DNA from: an uncultured Clostridia bacterium
Lineage (GTDB): Bacteria > Bacillota > Clostridia > Christensenellales > CAG-138
Length of the DNA: 64,000 nucleotides
NCBI GenBank assembly: GCA_947168855.1
Contig: CAMVNO010000004.1
Location: 124,001-188,000, forward strand
Reading direction: 5' to 3'
Position numbers and translations under genes: made by a program. Under the pieces are notes generated by a model. It saw only the letters and a list, made by a program, of their open reading frames with translations. It was not told the DNA's origin and made no database searches. Below are positions 1 through 8,146 of the stretch, in pieces (within the stretch, counting starts at the first letter, position 1; each line of letters begins with the position of its first letter).

Positions 1-1134
1 ATGAAGAACGGATATTTGAGCGAGATGTCAAACTCGATCCTTGTTACGGTGGATGGTTCTGACGCCGCGCGAAGCAGCACTCTTACAGAACGTATTTCCT
101 CGGATATTGAAGCGCAACTGAACGCCGGCTTTACCGGATCGGTGTTAAGCCAGACGGTACAGCACGATGCAGCGCTGCAATCGCTTGCCGACGAACACTC
201 GATCACGGTCGGGAAAGCACAGCTGATCCAAGCGCTGGTCAGCCGCAATCCGCTTTACTCGTTCGACGCGCTCTCAAAGCTGTCCATCAACGAGCTGAAC
301 GTGCTGCTTGCAAAGGAGCCCGTAAATACCGACGCCATTCACACATCCGGCAGCGCAAGCACAAGCGCGTATATCGGCGAGGAACAGGCGCTTTCGATCG
401 CTTGTCTCTATGTCGGGCTTGAGCCGTCCGAAGTGACGCTGACGGAGGCGATCGAACTGGAATACGAAAACGGCAAGATGGTCTATGACGTGGAATTCCG
501 CAAAGACGACTGCAAGTATGAGTTCGATATCGATGCCGTAACCGGTGAGATCGTTTCTTTCGGGCAAAAGCAGAAACCAAGCGGTGAACCGGTCACGCCG
601 CCGGTCACGCCGGCACCGCCTGTTGCGGATATCGGGCAGGAACGCGCCGTTGCGATCGCGCTTTCCCACGCAAACGTACCGCAGAGCGAAACGGTTATCA
701 GGAAGATCGAAAAGGAATCCGACAACGGCGTAACGTATTATGAGATCGAGTTTATCGATTCCGCCTTTGAGTACGAGTATAAGGTCAATGCCGCGACCGG
801 TGCGATCATCAAAGCCGACAAGGAGCGCGACGACGATGCGCCCGGCACTCATTCGGAAGCGCCGGAGCACAGCGCCGAGCTGATCGGCGAAGCAAAGGCA
901 AAGGAGATCGCTTTGCGCCATGCGGGCTTCAGCGCCGGTGCGGTCAAGAAGCTGAAATGTGAGCTGGATCGCGAAAAAGGCAAGCTCGTATATGAGGTCG
1001 AGTTCGAGGCGAACGGAATCGAATACGAATACACCGTCGACGCCGAGACCGGAGAGATCGTGAAGATCGAAAAAGAAGACGACCGGAAAGATATTGACGA
1101 CGACGATGACGACGATTTCGACGACGATGATTAA
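1..1134 (+). CDS. PepSY-repeat protein with RsgI-like N-terminal region, probably 5'-truncated by the window edge
   Basis: The frame is open from base 1, so the visible ATG is probably internal. Residues 10-105 resemble the extracytoplasmic region found in clostridial RsgI-like anti-sigma proteins (NSILVTVDGSD, VLSQTVQHD, GKAQLI, LSINELN). In that family a membrane segment and a cytoplasmic anti-sigma domain come before it, and these would lie upstream of the window. Three PepSY-like domains follow at about 125-187, 210-275 and 292-357, each ending in a D/NAxTGEI-type signature. The C-terminus is a run of aspartates (about 363-377), which suggests cation binding or a surface location. A strong hairpin terminator follows. 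The role in sigma-factor control is inferred from family resemblance; PepSY domains are also found in peptidase-inhibitor proteins. Confidence 0.75.
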   Translation: MKNGYLSEMSNSILVTVDGSDAARSSTLTERISSDIEAQLNAGFTGSVLSQTVQHDAALQSLADEHSITVGKAQLIQALVSRNPLYSFDALSKLSINELNVLLAKEPVNTDAIHTSGSASTSAYIGEEQALSIACLYVGLEPSEVTLTEAIELEYENGKMVYDVEFRKDDCKYEFDIDAVTGEIVSFGQKQKPSGEPVTPPVTPAPPVADIGQERAVAIALSHANVPQSETVIRKIEKESDNGVTYYEIEFIDSAFEYEYKVNAATGAIIKADKERDDDAPGTHSEAPEHSAELIGEAKAKEIALRHAGFSAGAVKKLKCELDREKGKLVYEVEFEANGIEYEYTVDAETGEIVKIEKEDDRKDIDDDDDDDFDDDD

Positions 1135-1167
1135 GTCGCGGTTGGGTTAATCGATATACGCAGATCA

Positions 1168-1200
1168 AAAGCGCTCCCGGTTAGGGAGCGCTTTGATTTT
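1168..1200 (+). terminator. Rho-independent terminator after the PepSY gene
   Basis: An 11-bp perfect stem (AAAGCGCTCCC at 1168-1178, GGGAGCGCTTT at 1184-1194) with a 5-base loop is followed by GATTTT. It lies 34 bases after the stop codon. Confidence 0.8.
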
Positions 1201-1226
1201 CAATGGACCTGGTTGACCGGACGCGG
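1201..1226. repeat. Dispersed 26-bp repeat, copy 1
   Basis: Matches 1545-1570 at 22 of 26 positions; all four differences are C/T transitions. It starts directly after the terminator. Function unknown. Confidence 0.5.
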
Positions 1227-1253
1227 GATAAGAGGCGAGAGAATGAAAACTTT

Positions 1254-1302
1254 TCGCTGTCCCATAAATGGCATTGATTAACATTTATATCCCTGCTATA
1301 CT
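1254..1302 (+). promoter_or_regulatory. Promoter with conserved upstream element (copy 1)
   Basis: TTGATT (1274-1279), a 17-base spacer and TATACT (1297-1302) form a good sigma-A promoter. The 23 bases at 1254-1276, TCGCTGTCC then two variable bases then TAAATGGCATTG, overlap the -35 and recur at 37115-37137 in front of an XRE-type regulator gene. No convincing coding sequence follows. Small inverted repeats downstream (AGCAC/GTGCT at 1329-1349, GGAGG/CCTCC at 1365-1382) leave a short RNA possible. Confidence 0.55.
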
Positions 1303-1429
1303 CACTATAAAGCGGAAACATCTCCATCAGCACGAGTAAGTGTAGTGCTTTTGGCAGTAGCTGCGGAGGAATCGTAACCTCCCCCGTACGCACATGTTTT
1401 CGCTTTTTTGATTATCTGCGACGCGCGGC

Positions 1430-1458
1430 TTGACACGTTAGCTACGCTTTGTTATACT
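1430..1458 (+). promoter_or_regulatory. Strong sigma-A-type promoter
   Basis: TTGACA (1430-1435), exactly 17 bases, TATACT (1453-1458). Transcription would begin near 1465 and run toward the terminator at 1664-1691 with no credible gene between. Confidence 0.65.
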
Positions 1459-1544
1459 ACATAAAACGATGCAGCTCTTCTGTCGCTTTCCTTAATTGGA
1501 TCGAACGGCTTGCTGTATCGTTTTTCATTGTATGATCAATTTAT

Positions 1545-1570
1545 CAATGGATCCGGTTGATCGGATGCGG
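1545..1570. repeat. Dispersed 26-bp repeat, copy 2
   Basis: Matches 1201-1226 at 22 of 26 positions, with only transitions separating the copies. It lies inside the candidate small transcript. Confidence 0.5.
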
Positions 1571-1663
1571 TGGTTGCGATCGGAAGACCGTGACCTGCGT
1601 CCCCAAAAGGATCGGAAGATGGGTTTTTGCGAATTCAACCAGATCCGTCGCCGCTGCCATAAA

Positions 1664-1691
1664 AACCACCCAAACCTGGGTGGTTATTTTT
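1664..1691 (+). terminator. Intrinsic terminator of the candidate small RNA
   Basis: AACCACCC (1664-1671) pairs with GGGTGGTT (1678-1685) across a 6-base loop and is followed by ATTTTT. Confidence 0.65.
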
Positions 1692-1706
1692 ATAGCGACG
1701 ATCATC

Positions 1707-1977
1707 GATTCTCACGGGCGCAACGCGCTCTGTTCGATGGTACGCGCGGGAAGCGCGCGATCTTCCTCTGTAACGAAGTGGAGACGCGGGGACGCAAAGC
1801 GTTCACGCGTCGCCGGAGAAATCTCCTTGAAGAAAGACGCGAAGCGCCTGCAATCAGATTTCTCCGTAACAGATCGCCGCATCGCTCCTATGATTCTCAC
1901 GGGCGCGAAGCGGTCTTTTCGATCGTACGCACGAGAAGTGCGCGATCTTTCTCTGTAACGAAGCGGATACACGCGGG
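1707..1977. repeat. Imperfect non-coding direct repeats with about 90-base periodicity
   Basis: Two clear copies of about 85 bp begin with GATTCTCACGGGCG at 1707 and 1892 and share the internal sequence TCTGTAACGAAG. A more diverged unit lies between them, with TTTCTCCGTAACAGATCG near 1858-1876. The translations of this stretch are rich in arginine and no ribosome binding site is seen, so it is treated as non-coding. Function unknown. Confidence 0.5.
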
Positions 1978-2057
1978 CGCTTTTTCTTTGACTGTGCAAT
2001 CCGAAAAAACGACGTAAAGGATCGCTGCAGATTTGCTGCTAAACAAATGGCGCAGTC

Positions 2058-2085
2058 AAAAAAACTGCTCTGAAAAACAGAGCAG
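2058..2085 (-). terminator. Terminator of the lacI-PHP-pfkB operon
   Basis: On the minus strand an 8-bp stem (CTGCTCTG/CAGAGCAG, 2065-2085) with a 5-base loop is followed by seven T residues (2058-2064). It lies 33 bases after the kinase stop codon. Confidence 0.75.
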
Positions 2086-2117
2086 CTTGTATGCTTCGAG
2101 CAATTTGAACCGCGGGA

Positions 2118-2996
2118 TCAGCGATAGAAGCGGTTGAGGTATGCGAGAACGTCCTGCCGGGTGCCTTTGAACGGTCCCGGCGTTTCCATCTTGAGCGAGA
2201 CCAGCGCCGCTGCAAATTTAAGCGCGGTCGGGATATCGTGATCGAGACGCTCACAGAGATAGCCCGCAAAGGTCGTGTCGCCTCTGCCGGTTCTGCCGGA
2301 CAGATTGCGCGGACGCAGCGGCGCGCGGTAGATTTTGCTGCCGTCGCAGACGATCGCCTCGGTGTTATGCGTGATCAGAACCTCTTTTGCGCCCCATTCG
2401 CACAGCAGGAACGCCGCCTTTTCGCGGTCGTCGGCACCGGTCAGCATTTCCGCCTCCGCCGCATCGGTCTTGAGATACCGGATCAGCGGCAGGCACTGTT
2501 TTTTCTCCGGCCAATCGCGAAGCTCCAGCGTTCCGTCTTCATTGCGGTAGCGCATCATGCCCTGCACATCCAGTCCGACGTCGCCGCGCGCGGCGCACGC
2601 TTCCACAAACGCAAGGGGAAAATCGCCCGCAACGAGACCGCCGAGATGGTAGATCTTCGCCTGCGCGTCCGGCAGATCGGACGGCTGATACGGTTCGATT
2701 CCCTTGGTATTCAAGCTGCGCCGCCGTTCGCGGTCCGGCGTGAAATAGGTATTCTGCATCTCGGTATAGGTTTCCGACTCGACGGGGAGGATCTTCTCCA
2801 CCTTGCTGTCCCGGAACACTTTATACGGGTCGATCACCTTGGTGTTGCCCTTCGGTACGACCGCCACCGAATGTCCGATCGCCGCCGCGGCATAGCCGGA
2901 AAAGGTGACCGCGCCGCCGTTGATAAACTCTTCTCTGCCGTCGTAGTCGATGTTGTGATCGAGCGTGATCTGCCCGATGATCATACTGTCAAACAT
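2118..2996 (-). CDS. PfkB-family kinase, possible inositol or sugar kinase
   Basis: A 292-aa ribokinase/PfkB-family protein that should phosphorylate a sugar or cyclitol with ATP. It has the N-terminal GG substrate motif (residues 27-28) and the C-terminal anion-hole signature RTGRGDTTFAG, with predicted catalytic Asp at about 240. The middle segment LDVQGMMRYRNEDG and the following LKTDAAEAEMLTG resemble the subfamily that includes plant and archaeal myo-inositol 3-kinases, so an inositol-related substrate is possible; a 2-deoxy-5-keto-gluconate kinase (IolC-like) is the alternative. The start at 2996 is chosen because it overlaps the stop of the PHP gene (2989-2991), as in coupled operons. 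A longer in-frame upstream extension would read through the neighbour and is unlikely. Confidence 0.7.
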   Translation of the reverse strand: MFDSMIIGQITLDHNIDYDGREEFINGGAVTFSGYAAAAIGHSVAVVPKGNTKVIDPYKVFRDSKVEKILPVESETYTEMQNTYFTPDRERRRSLNTKGIEPYQPSDLPDAQAKIYHLGGLVAGDFPLAFVEACAARGDVGLDVQGMMRYRNEDGTLELRDWPEKKQCLPLIRYLKTDAAEAEMLTGADDREKAAFLLCEWGAKEVLITHNTEAIVCDGSKIYRAPLRPRNLSGRTGRGDTTFAGYLCERLDHDIPTALKFAAALVSLKMETPGPFKGTRQDVLAYLNRFYR

Positions 2997-3702
2997 GCGG
3001 TATTTCCTCGCTTTCTTTGATGATCCGATCGAATTCGGGACACCAGTTTTTGTACTGTCCCGATGTAATGACGTCTTTGAGTGCATAGGAGTCGCGGATG
3101 CGTTTCTCGGTCAGGATCGCCGCGCGTCCCTCGTCGCCGATCTGGTGCGCATCGGACCCGACCGTGCGGTAAAGATGCGGGTTTTCTTTGCACAGCTTCA
3201 GCGCCAGCTCGTTGCGGTTGTCATGCCGCGGATTGCAGTTGACGACCTCGATTCCGTGCACGCAGTCGTAAAAGACCTCGTTGCAGCCGTTGCGGTACGG
3301 ATGCGCGTGGATGATCAGAACCTCATCTTTATACCTGTCAAAAAACGTCTTATGGTCCAGTTTCGTGATCCACGGATTTTTGCGGAGCCACGGTTCGTCG
3401 ATCCCGTAGATCAGATAGTCGCTGTCGTTCTCGGGGAAGCGCAGCTCAACGCCGAAGATCACATCCATGCCGAGCGCGTCCCCCGCCGACTTTGCCGCAC
3501 GGTAGCCGACAAGATACCGGTCGACGATCGCATCCCAGTCGTCGGGCACGTTGTAATGCGCGATCTGCGTGTTGTGCAGATGATCGGTCACGCAGATGCC
3601 CTGATAGCCGAGCGCATGATACGTTTTGATCTGATCGGCGGCGGGCACATGCCCGCACTTGCTCGATTCATCGGTGTGCAGATGCAGTTCGTAACGGTAC
3701 AT
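2989..3702 (-). CDS. PHP-domain metal-dependent phosphoesterase
   Basis: A 237-aa PHP-family protein. Metal-binding motifs are visible in family order: HLHTDE (His7, His9), VTDH near residue 40, HAHP near 133 and GSDAH near 196. PHP proteins hydrolyse phosphomonoesters such as histidinol phosphate, or nucleotide substrates. The gene sits 10 bases after lacI and overlaps the PfkB kinase start, so all three are probably one transcript. Context suggests a phosphorylated small molecule as substrate, but the sequence does not identify it. Confidence 0.75.
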   Translation of the reverse strand: MYRYELHLHTDESSKCGHVPAADQIKTYHALGYQGICVTDHLHNTQIAHYNVPDDWDAIVDRYLVGYRAAKSAGDALGMDVIFGVELRFPENDSDYLIYGIDEPWLRKNPWITKLDHKTFFDRYKDEVLIIHAHPYRNGCNEVFYDCVHGIEVVNCNPRHDNRNELALKLCKENPHLYRTVGSDAHQIGDEGRAAILTEKRIRDSYALKDVITSGQYKNWCPEFDRIIKESEEIPHV

Positions 3703-3712
3703 AGAGCCTCCC

Positions 3713-4726
3713 TCAGTTGTTTCCGATCGCCCGGCAGGAATTGCGGATCACGAGCGACGGGGAAAGAATGGTCTTGGTGTGCGGCGTCTCGGGACGCTTG
3801 ATGCGGTTTAGGAGCATGTCCAGCGCGGAAACGGCAAGCTCCAGCTTCGGCTGGTTCACCGTGGTCAGCGAGATCGGCGGCAGCGCGGAGAACGTGATGT
3901 TGTCAAATCCCATCAGGGAAAGATCCTCCGGAATGCGGATGCCCTTCTCATATGCCGCCTGGATGACGCCGATCGCCAGCGTGTCCGCCGCGCACAGGAT
4001 CGCCGTTTCCGAAAACGGCTGTTCAAAATGCGCCTTCGCAAGCTCATAGCCGACCTGCACAGAGCTGCGCGCGCTGGAATTGCGCAGCACGTTCGGCTCG
4101 ATATTGAGCTTCTTGCAGGCGTTATAGTAGCCGTCTGCGCGAAGCTTGTGCGTCATGCTGTTGTCGCGCGCGCCGAGATACAGAATGTTGCGATGCCCGA
4201 GCGAATACAGATATTCCGTTGCCTGCTGCATGCCTGCCGTGTTGTCGACGGAGACGTAGTTTTCCGGCAGATCCATTGTGTTCTCGCCGATAAAGACCGT
4301 TGGCACCTGCGCCGTCTGCGTCTTCAGCGCGTCGTAGGATTCGGACCCGACCGGAATCATAATGATGCCGTCCACCTTGCGCCCGACGAGCAGCGAAAAG
4401 ACCTCCTTTTCGAGCGCGGGGTCATAGGAGGAGTTGCAAACCATCAGATTATAGCCGCATTGACGCGCATAGATCTCCAGATGCGCGGTCATTTCGCTCA
4501 TAAACGGGTTGTCAATGCTGGTGACGATCAGCCCGATGATGTTCGTGCGCTTCATCACCATCGACCGTGCGACGGCGTTGGGCATATACCCCATTTCCTC
4601 GCAGATTTTGATGACGCGTTTCCGGGTGCTTTCGCCGATTTCCGGGCTGCCGGACAGCGCGCGGGAGACCGTAGCATAGGAGACGCCCGCGACCTTTGCG
4701 ACGTCCTTCAGGGTGACGACTGCCAT
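3713..4726 (-). CDS. LacI-family transcriptional regulator
   Basis: A 337-aa LacI/GalR regulator. The helix-turn-helix is at residues 5-24 (TLKDVAKVAGVSYATVSRAL), followed by a hinge and a periplasmic-binding-protein-like effector domain. The start at 4726 has GGAGGTATCTC directly upstream; the frame stays open further upstream but that part spans the promoter. A palindromic site lies about at the predicted transcription start of its own promoter (4761-4776), so autorepression is likely. Very similar sites lie next to four other transcription units in this window. The effector is unknown; inositol or a related phosphorylated metabolite is a reasonable guess from the genes controlled. Confidence 0.85.
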   Translation of the reverse strand: MAVVTLKDVAKVAGVSYATVSRALSGSPEIGESTRKRVIKICEEMGYMPNAVARSMVMKRTNIIGLIVTSIDNPFMSEMTAHLEIYARQCGYNLMVCNSSYDPALEKEVFSLLVGRKVDGIIMIPVGSESYDALKTQTAQVPTVFIGENTMDLPENYVSVDNTAGMQQATEYLYSLGHRNILYLGARDNSMTHKLRADGYYNACKKLNIEPNVLRNSSARSSVQVGYELAKAHFEQPFSETAILCAADTLAIGVIQAAYEKGIRIPEDLSLMGFDNITFSALPPISLTTVNQPKLELAVSALDMLLNRIKRPETPHTKTILSPSLVIRNSCRAIGNN

Positions 4727-4760
4727 GAGATACCTCCGTTTTGTCGGTTCCGCAAATCTT

Positions 4761-4812
4761 ACGCAAACGTTTTCATATACTTGATTGTACAACCGTTTTT
4801 CCCGTTTGTCAA
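4761..4812 (-). promoter_or_regulatory. lacI promoter with operator
   Basis: Minus strand: TTGACA (4807-4812), 17-base spacer, TACAAT (4784-4789). The operator-like ACGCAAACGTTTTCAT lies at 4761-4776, starting at about +1, where a bound repressor would block initiation or elongation. Confidence 0.75.
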
Positions 4813-4985
4813 TGAAAGAAAGCAAACAAAATGATAAAATGCGGTTTTCGTTTTCCATACAGGGACGGTTTCGGCGGTTCGCACCGCAAAGAATCGTGTT
4901 TCTTCTTTAATACAAAGGGAACGCTTTGGCTGCAGCGCCTGCGACGGATCCGGGAATATTCATTCAAAAACGATGTATTTTCATA

Positions 4986-5041
4986 TTGACAAACCTCTCG
5001 CTCTGAGATACAATTACAGTAGCGAAAACGTTTACGTAAAC
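4986..5041 (+). promoter_or_regulatory. Promoter and operator of the HAD-iol-glycolysis operon
   Basis: TTGACA (4986-4991), 17 bases, TACAAT (5009-5014), then GCGAAAACGTTTACGTAAAC at 5022-5041. The AAACGTTT core matches the lacI operator. It is followed 22 bases later by the first gene. The 4727-5062 gap between the divergent genes holds only these two control regions. Confidence 0.8.
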
Positions 5042-5062
5042 ATAGGCGCACGGAGGGGCAAG

Positions 5063-5821
5063 ATGATCACAACTCTGCTGTTCGATCTCGGCGGCACACT
5101 GCATTCGGTGATCCGCAAGGAGGACTCGATGGTCCGGTATGCGGAACGGCTGATCCGCCGCCTTTCCGATTACGGAATCATGCTTGACACGACGCCGGAG
5201 CGTCTTGCCGTTTCTCTGCACGAAAACGCCGAAGCGTACAAGCATCTTTCGGAACGGACGCTTACGGAGCTTCCCGAAGCGAAGATCTGGAACGAGCATT
5301 ATCTCAGGGAATTTCACATCGGAGAAGAACGGCTTGCGCCCATTGCGGAGGAACTGAGCTTTCAGTACGACTACGACCGGCTGACGATGATGCGCAAGCC
5401 GCGTCTAAGGGAAACGATCGAAGAACTGCACCGCATGGGGATCCGGATGGGGATCGTTTCCAATATCATTTCGACCTCCCTTGTTCCCCACATGCTGAAC
5501 GAATACGGCATTGCGCAGTACATGGAATGTATCGTGATGTCGAGCGAAACCGGCATCCGCAAGCCCGATCCGCGTATCTTTGCAATCGCGCTGGAGCGCA
5601 TGGGTGTGACGGCGGCGGAGACCGGATATGTCGGCGACACGATTTCGCGCGATGTGCTGGGAGCACGGAACGCGCACCTCGGGCTGGTTGTGCGTTTGAA
5701 CAACCCCTCGATCGCGCACCGGGACGCCGCCTTTCAGGGCGCAGACGCTCCGCAGGCGGACTTTGTGATCCATGAACTCTATGAGCTGCCGGAGATTCTC
5801 CGGTCGGTCAACGGACGATAA
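5063..5821 (+). CDS. HAD-superfamily hydrolase 1
   Basis: A 252-aa HAD hydrolase and first gene of the operon. Motif I is FDLGGTL (residues 7-13), with the nucleophile Asp present but Gly in place of the usual second Asp. Motif III is RKPDP and motif IV YVGDTISRD. An alpha-helical cap lies between motifs I and II, as in the IA subgroup. The start at 5063 follows CGGAGGGG; the longer open frame upstream covers the promoter. Three further paralogues follow directly. Likely a phosphatase of a small phosphorylated metabolite; substrate unknown. Confidence 0.75.
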   Translation: MITTLLFDLGGTLHSVIRKEDSMVRYAERLIRRLSDYGIMLDTTPERLAVSLHENAEAYKHLSERTLTELPEAKIWNEHYLREFHIGEERLAPIAEELSFQYDYDRLTMMRKPRLRETIEELHRMGIRMGIVSNIISTSLVPHMLNEYGIAQYMECIVMSSETGIRKPDPRIFAIALERMGVTAAETGYVGDTISRDVLGARNAHLGLVVRLNNPSIAHRDAAFQGADAPQADFVIHELYELPEILRSVNGR

Positions 5822-5848
5822 ACAATTTCAGTAAAGGAGACGGAGCAT

Positions 5849-6577
5849 ATGACGGACACAATTTTCTTTGACGTCGGCAACACCCTGCGCATCGTGATTC
5901 CGGACAAGGAGTTTTCCGACGCCGCCGAGCGCGAGCTGATGGAGCTGGTCGGCGCAACCGAGCCGCACGACGTGTTTTTTGCAAAGCTGCAGGAACGCTG
6001 GGAAACCTACCGCAAGGGCGTGAAAAAATCGCTGCTCGACGCCGGTGAGATGGAGCTTTGGAGCCAGCACCTGCTGCCGGATTACGATCCGGAACGCGTC
6101 TGCGCGCATGCGGGGCGGCTGACCCGGCTCTGGCGCGATCACGACGGAAGGCGCGTCCCGCGTGACGACGTGAAATCCACGATCCTTGAGCTCGACCGTC
6201 GCGGCTATACGCTCGGCATCATCGCCAACACGATCACCGAAACCGAAATTCCGGATTGGATGATCCATGACGGCGTGGCGCACTATTTCAAAGCGGTCAT
6301 CCTGTCCTCCAAGGTGCGGCTTCGTAAGCCCGATCCGGAGATTTATTTTCTCGCCTGCCGCGCCATCGGCAAAAAGCCGGAGCAGTGCGCATACGTGGGC
6401 GACAACCCGATTCGCGACGTTGAAGGCACGCGCAAAGCGGGCTTTGCGATGATGATCCGCATCGACGAACCCGACACGATCAAAAAGGAGCCGCAGGAGA
6501 TCATCTTAAAGCCTGACTATACGATCACAAGGATCGGCGAGCTTCTGGATATCTTCCCGCCGCTGAAAGGAGAATGA
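5849..6577 (+). CDS. HAD-superfamily hydrolase 2
   Basis: A 242-aa paralogue of its neighbours. Motif I is FFDVGNTL, again with Gly rather than Asp at the +2 position. LRKPDPEIYF and YVGDNPIRDVEGT supply the Lys and the acidic metal ligands. The ribosome binding site AAAGGAG lies 13 bases upstream of the ATG. Its stop overlaps the start region of HAD 3, which implies translational coupling. The reaction is probably phosphate ester hydrolysis, but the altered motif I makes the exact chemistry uncertain. Confidence 0.75.
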   Translation: MTDTIFFDVGNTLRIVIPDKEFSDAAERELMELVGATEPHDVFFAKLQERWETYRKGVKKSLLDAGEMELWSQHLLPDYDPERVCAHAGRLTRLWRDHDGRRVPRDDVKSTILELDRRGYTLGIIANTITETEIPDWMIHDGVAHYFKAVILSSKVRLRKPDPEIYFLACRAIGKKPEQCAYVGDNPIRDVEGTRKAGFAMMIRIDEPDTIKKEPQEIILKPDYTITRIGELLDIFPPLKGE

Positions 6578-6579
6578 GC

Positions 6580-7347
6580 ATGACAAACGAACGGGAATTT
6601 GACGCAATCTTTTACGACCTGGGCGGCACGCTGCGCCTTGTCGAACGCGACGCAGCATTTGAAGCGGAAGCGCGCCGCAAGATTGCCGAGATGTGCGGCG
6701 AGACCGGCGATCCGGACGAATTCTGCAAGTTCCTCGATTACCGCTACGCGGGCTATCGCAAGTGGTGCTTCGAGACCATGCGCGAAGCGCCGGAAGAGGA
6801 GCTCTGGACGAAGTGGCTGACGCCCGAATATGACCGCGAGCTGATCAAAAAGAACGCGATCGAGCTGACGATCGAGTACCGCAACAAGGACGGCCGCCGC
6901 GTGGTTGCGCCGAACGGCGCGCAGTCGATCAAAGATCTTTACGCAAACGGCTACAAGCTCGGCATCATCTCCAATCTCGTTACCTCGCAGGAGATCCCGC
7001 GCTGGCTCAAGGCGGACGGTCTTGAACAATACTTCGGCGCGGTGCTGCTCTCCTGCGTGGAGGGCATCCGGAAGCCCGACCCGGCGATCTCCAACAAGGC
7101 GTGCGATCTGCTCGGCGTACGCCCGGAGCGCTGTGTCTACATCGGCGACAATCTGAACCGCGACGTCGAAGGCACGCGGCTTGCCGGCTACGGCATGTTC
7201 ATTCTTTACACCACGCCGGAGAAGCTCGCCAAGGAAAAGATCACGGATGAGAACCGCCCGGACGCGGTCATCTTCGATTTCAACGAGCTCAAAGAGATCT
7301 TCCCGAAGGCGCCGCACGTCGCATGGGACAAGGTACGGAGGGTATGA
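6580..7347 (+). CDS. HAD-superfamily hydrolase 3
   Basis: A 255-aa HAD paralogue. Motif I is FYDLGGTL and motif IV is YIGDNLNRDVEGT. The cap carries a REAPEEELW segment that it shares closely with HAD 4 (CEAPEEMLW), so these two are the nearest pair. Two ATG codons six bases apart are possible; 6580 is chosen because AAAGGAG then sits seven bases upstream. The alternative at 6574 overlaps the previous stop codon. Substrate unknown. Confidence 0.75.
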   Translation: MTNEREFDAIFYDLGGTLRLVERDAAFEAEARRKIAEMCGETGDPDEFCKFLDYRYAGYRKWCFETMREAPEEELWTKWLTPEYDRELIKKNAIELTIEYRNKDGRRVVAPNGAQSIKDLYANGYKLGIISNLVTSQEIPRWLKADGLEQYFGAVLLSCVEGIRKPDPAISNKACDLLGVRPERCVYIGDNLNRDVEGTRLAGYGMFILYTTPEKLAKEKITDENRPDAVIFDFNELKEIFPKAPHVAWDKVRRV

Positions 7348-7349
7348 GC

Positions 7350-8126
7350 ATGAAGCAGGGCATCAAAGCAATCTTTCTGGATCTCGGCGGCACATTCCGC
7401 GTGGTCGATGAGGACAACCGTCCCTTTATCGCGGAAGCGCGCGGGCGCATCAAGGAGCTGTGCGGCACCGATATGGATCCCGACACGTTCTATGATTTCC
7501 TGAACAAGCGCTACGACGGATACCGCGAATGGGCGCTGAAATACATGTGCGAAGCGCCGGAGGAGATGCTCTGGACACGCTGGCTCGTGCCCGAATGGGA
7601 CCGCGATAAGATCGAGAAAGCGGCAAAGGAGCTGACCTATTGCTTCCGCAGAGCGAAGGGCGAACGCGTGGTCGTCGAAAAGGGCGTCGAGACCGTCCGC
7701 GAATTGAGAAAGCGCGGGTATCTCGTCGGCATCATCAGCGACCTGATCGGCACGATCGAGATCGACGAGTGGCTCGACCGCGACGGCATCCGCGACCTGT
7801 TCTGCACGGTGCAGCAGAGCTCGGTGACGATGTTAAGGAAGCCGCATCCCGCGATCTACTTCCTTGCGCTTGCGGAAGCGGGCGTGCGTCCCGAGGAAAG
7901 CTGCTTCGTCGGCGACAACTTAAAGCGCGACATCATCGGCGCAAAGCAGTCGAACTTTGCCGGCACGGTCGGCGCGGAATATCCCGGCGGGCTTGAATTC
8001 AAGCTCACCGAGGAGAACCGTCCGGACTGCATCATTCATCACTTTGACGAGCTTTTAAAGGTCTTCCCGGGCGACGGCAGATTCTGTCCCGAGACCGCGG
8101 AAGATCCCGCGCCGCGCATCAGGTAA
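7350..8126 (+). CDS. HAD-superfamily hydrolase 4
   Basis: A 258-aa HAD paralogue. Motif I is FLDLGGTF, the Lys motif is LRKPHP, and motif IV is FVGDNLKRDIIG. The start at 7350 has GGAGGG seven bases upstream; 7344 is an alternative that overlaps the stop of HAD 3. It is followed 20 bases later by the permuted phosphoglycerate mutase. Substrate unknown. The tandem run of four related hydrolases suggests duplication followed by specialisation on related phosphorylated intermediates. Confidence 0.75.
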   Translation: MKQGIKAIFLDLGGTFRVVDEDNRPFIAEARGRIKELCGTDMDPDTFYDFLNKRYDGYREWALKYMCEAPEEMLWTRWLVPEWDRDKIEKAAKELTYCFRRAKGERVVVEKGVETVRELRKRGYLVGIISDLIGTIEIDEWLDRDGIRDLFCTVQQSSVTMLRKPHPAIYFLALAEAGVRPEESCFVGDNLKRDIIGAKQSNFAGTVGAEYPGGLEFKLTEENRPDCIIHHFDELLKVFPGDGRFCPETAEDPAPRIR

Positions 8127-8146
8127 GCATCGGAAAGGAGCAGACA

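Larger units (their letters stand above)
1465..1691 (+). ncRNA. Possible small non-coding transcript
   Basis: This interval of about 227 bases lies between a near-consensus promoter (1430-1458) and a good intrinsic terminator (1664-1691). The overlapping reading frames lack a ribosome binding site and have arginine-rich, low-complexity translations, so they look non-coding. It contains copy 2 of the 26-bp repeat. I do not recognise a known RNA family; the call rests only on promoter and terminator geometry. Confidence 0.3.

Noticed and set aside
1181..1393. Minus-strand 70-codon frame
   Set aside because: It overlaps the terminator and the promoter element and shows no coding features.
1707..1977. 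CRISPR array
   Set aside because: Repeat units are too long (about 85 bases), imperfect, few, and without regular spacers or cas genes.
1496..2017. Plus-strand frames of 173 and 133 codons in the gap before the kinase gene
   Set aside because: No ribosome binding site, arginine-rich repeats in translation, and they cross a terminator; treated as repetitive non-coding DNA.
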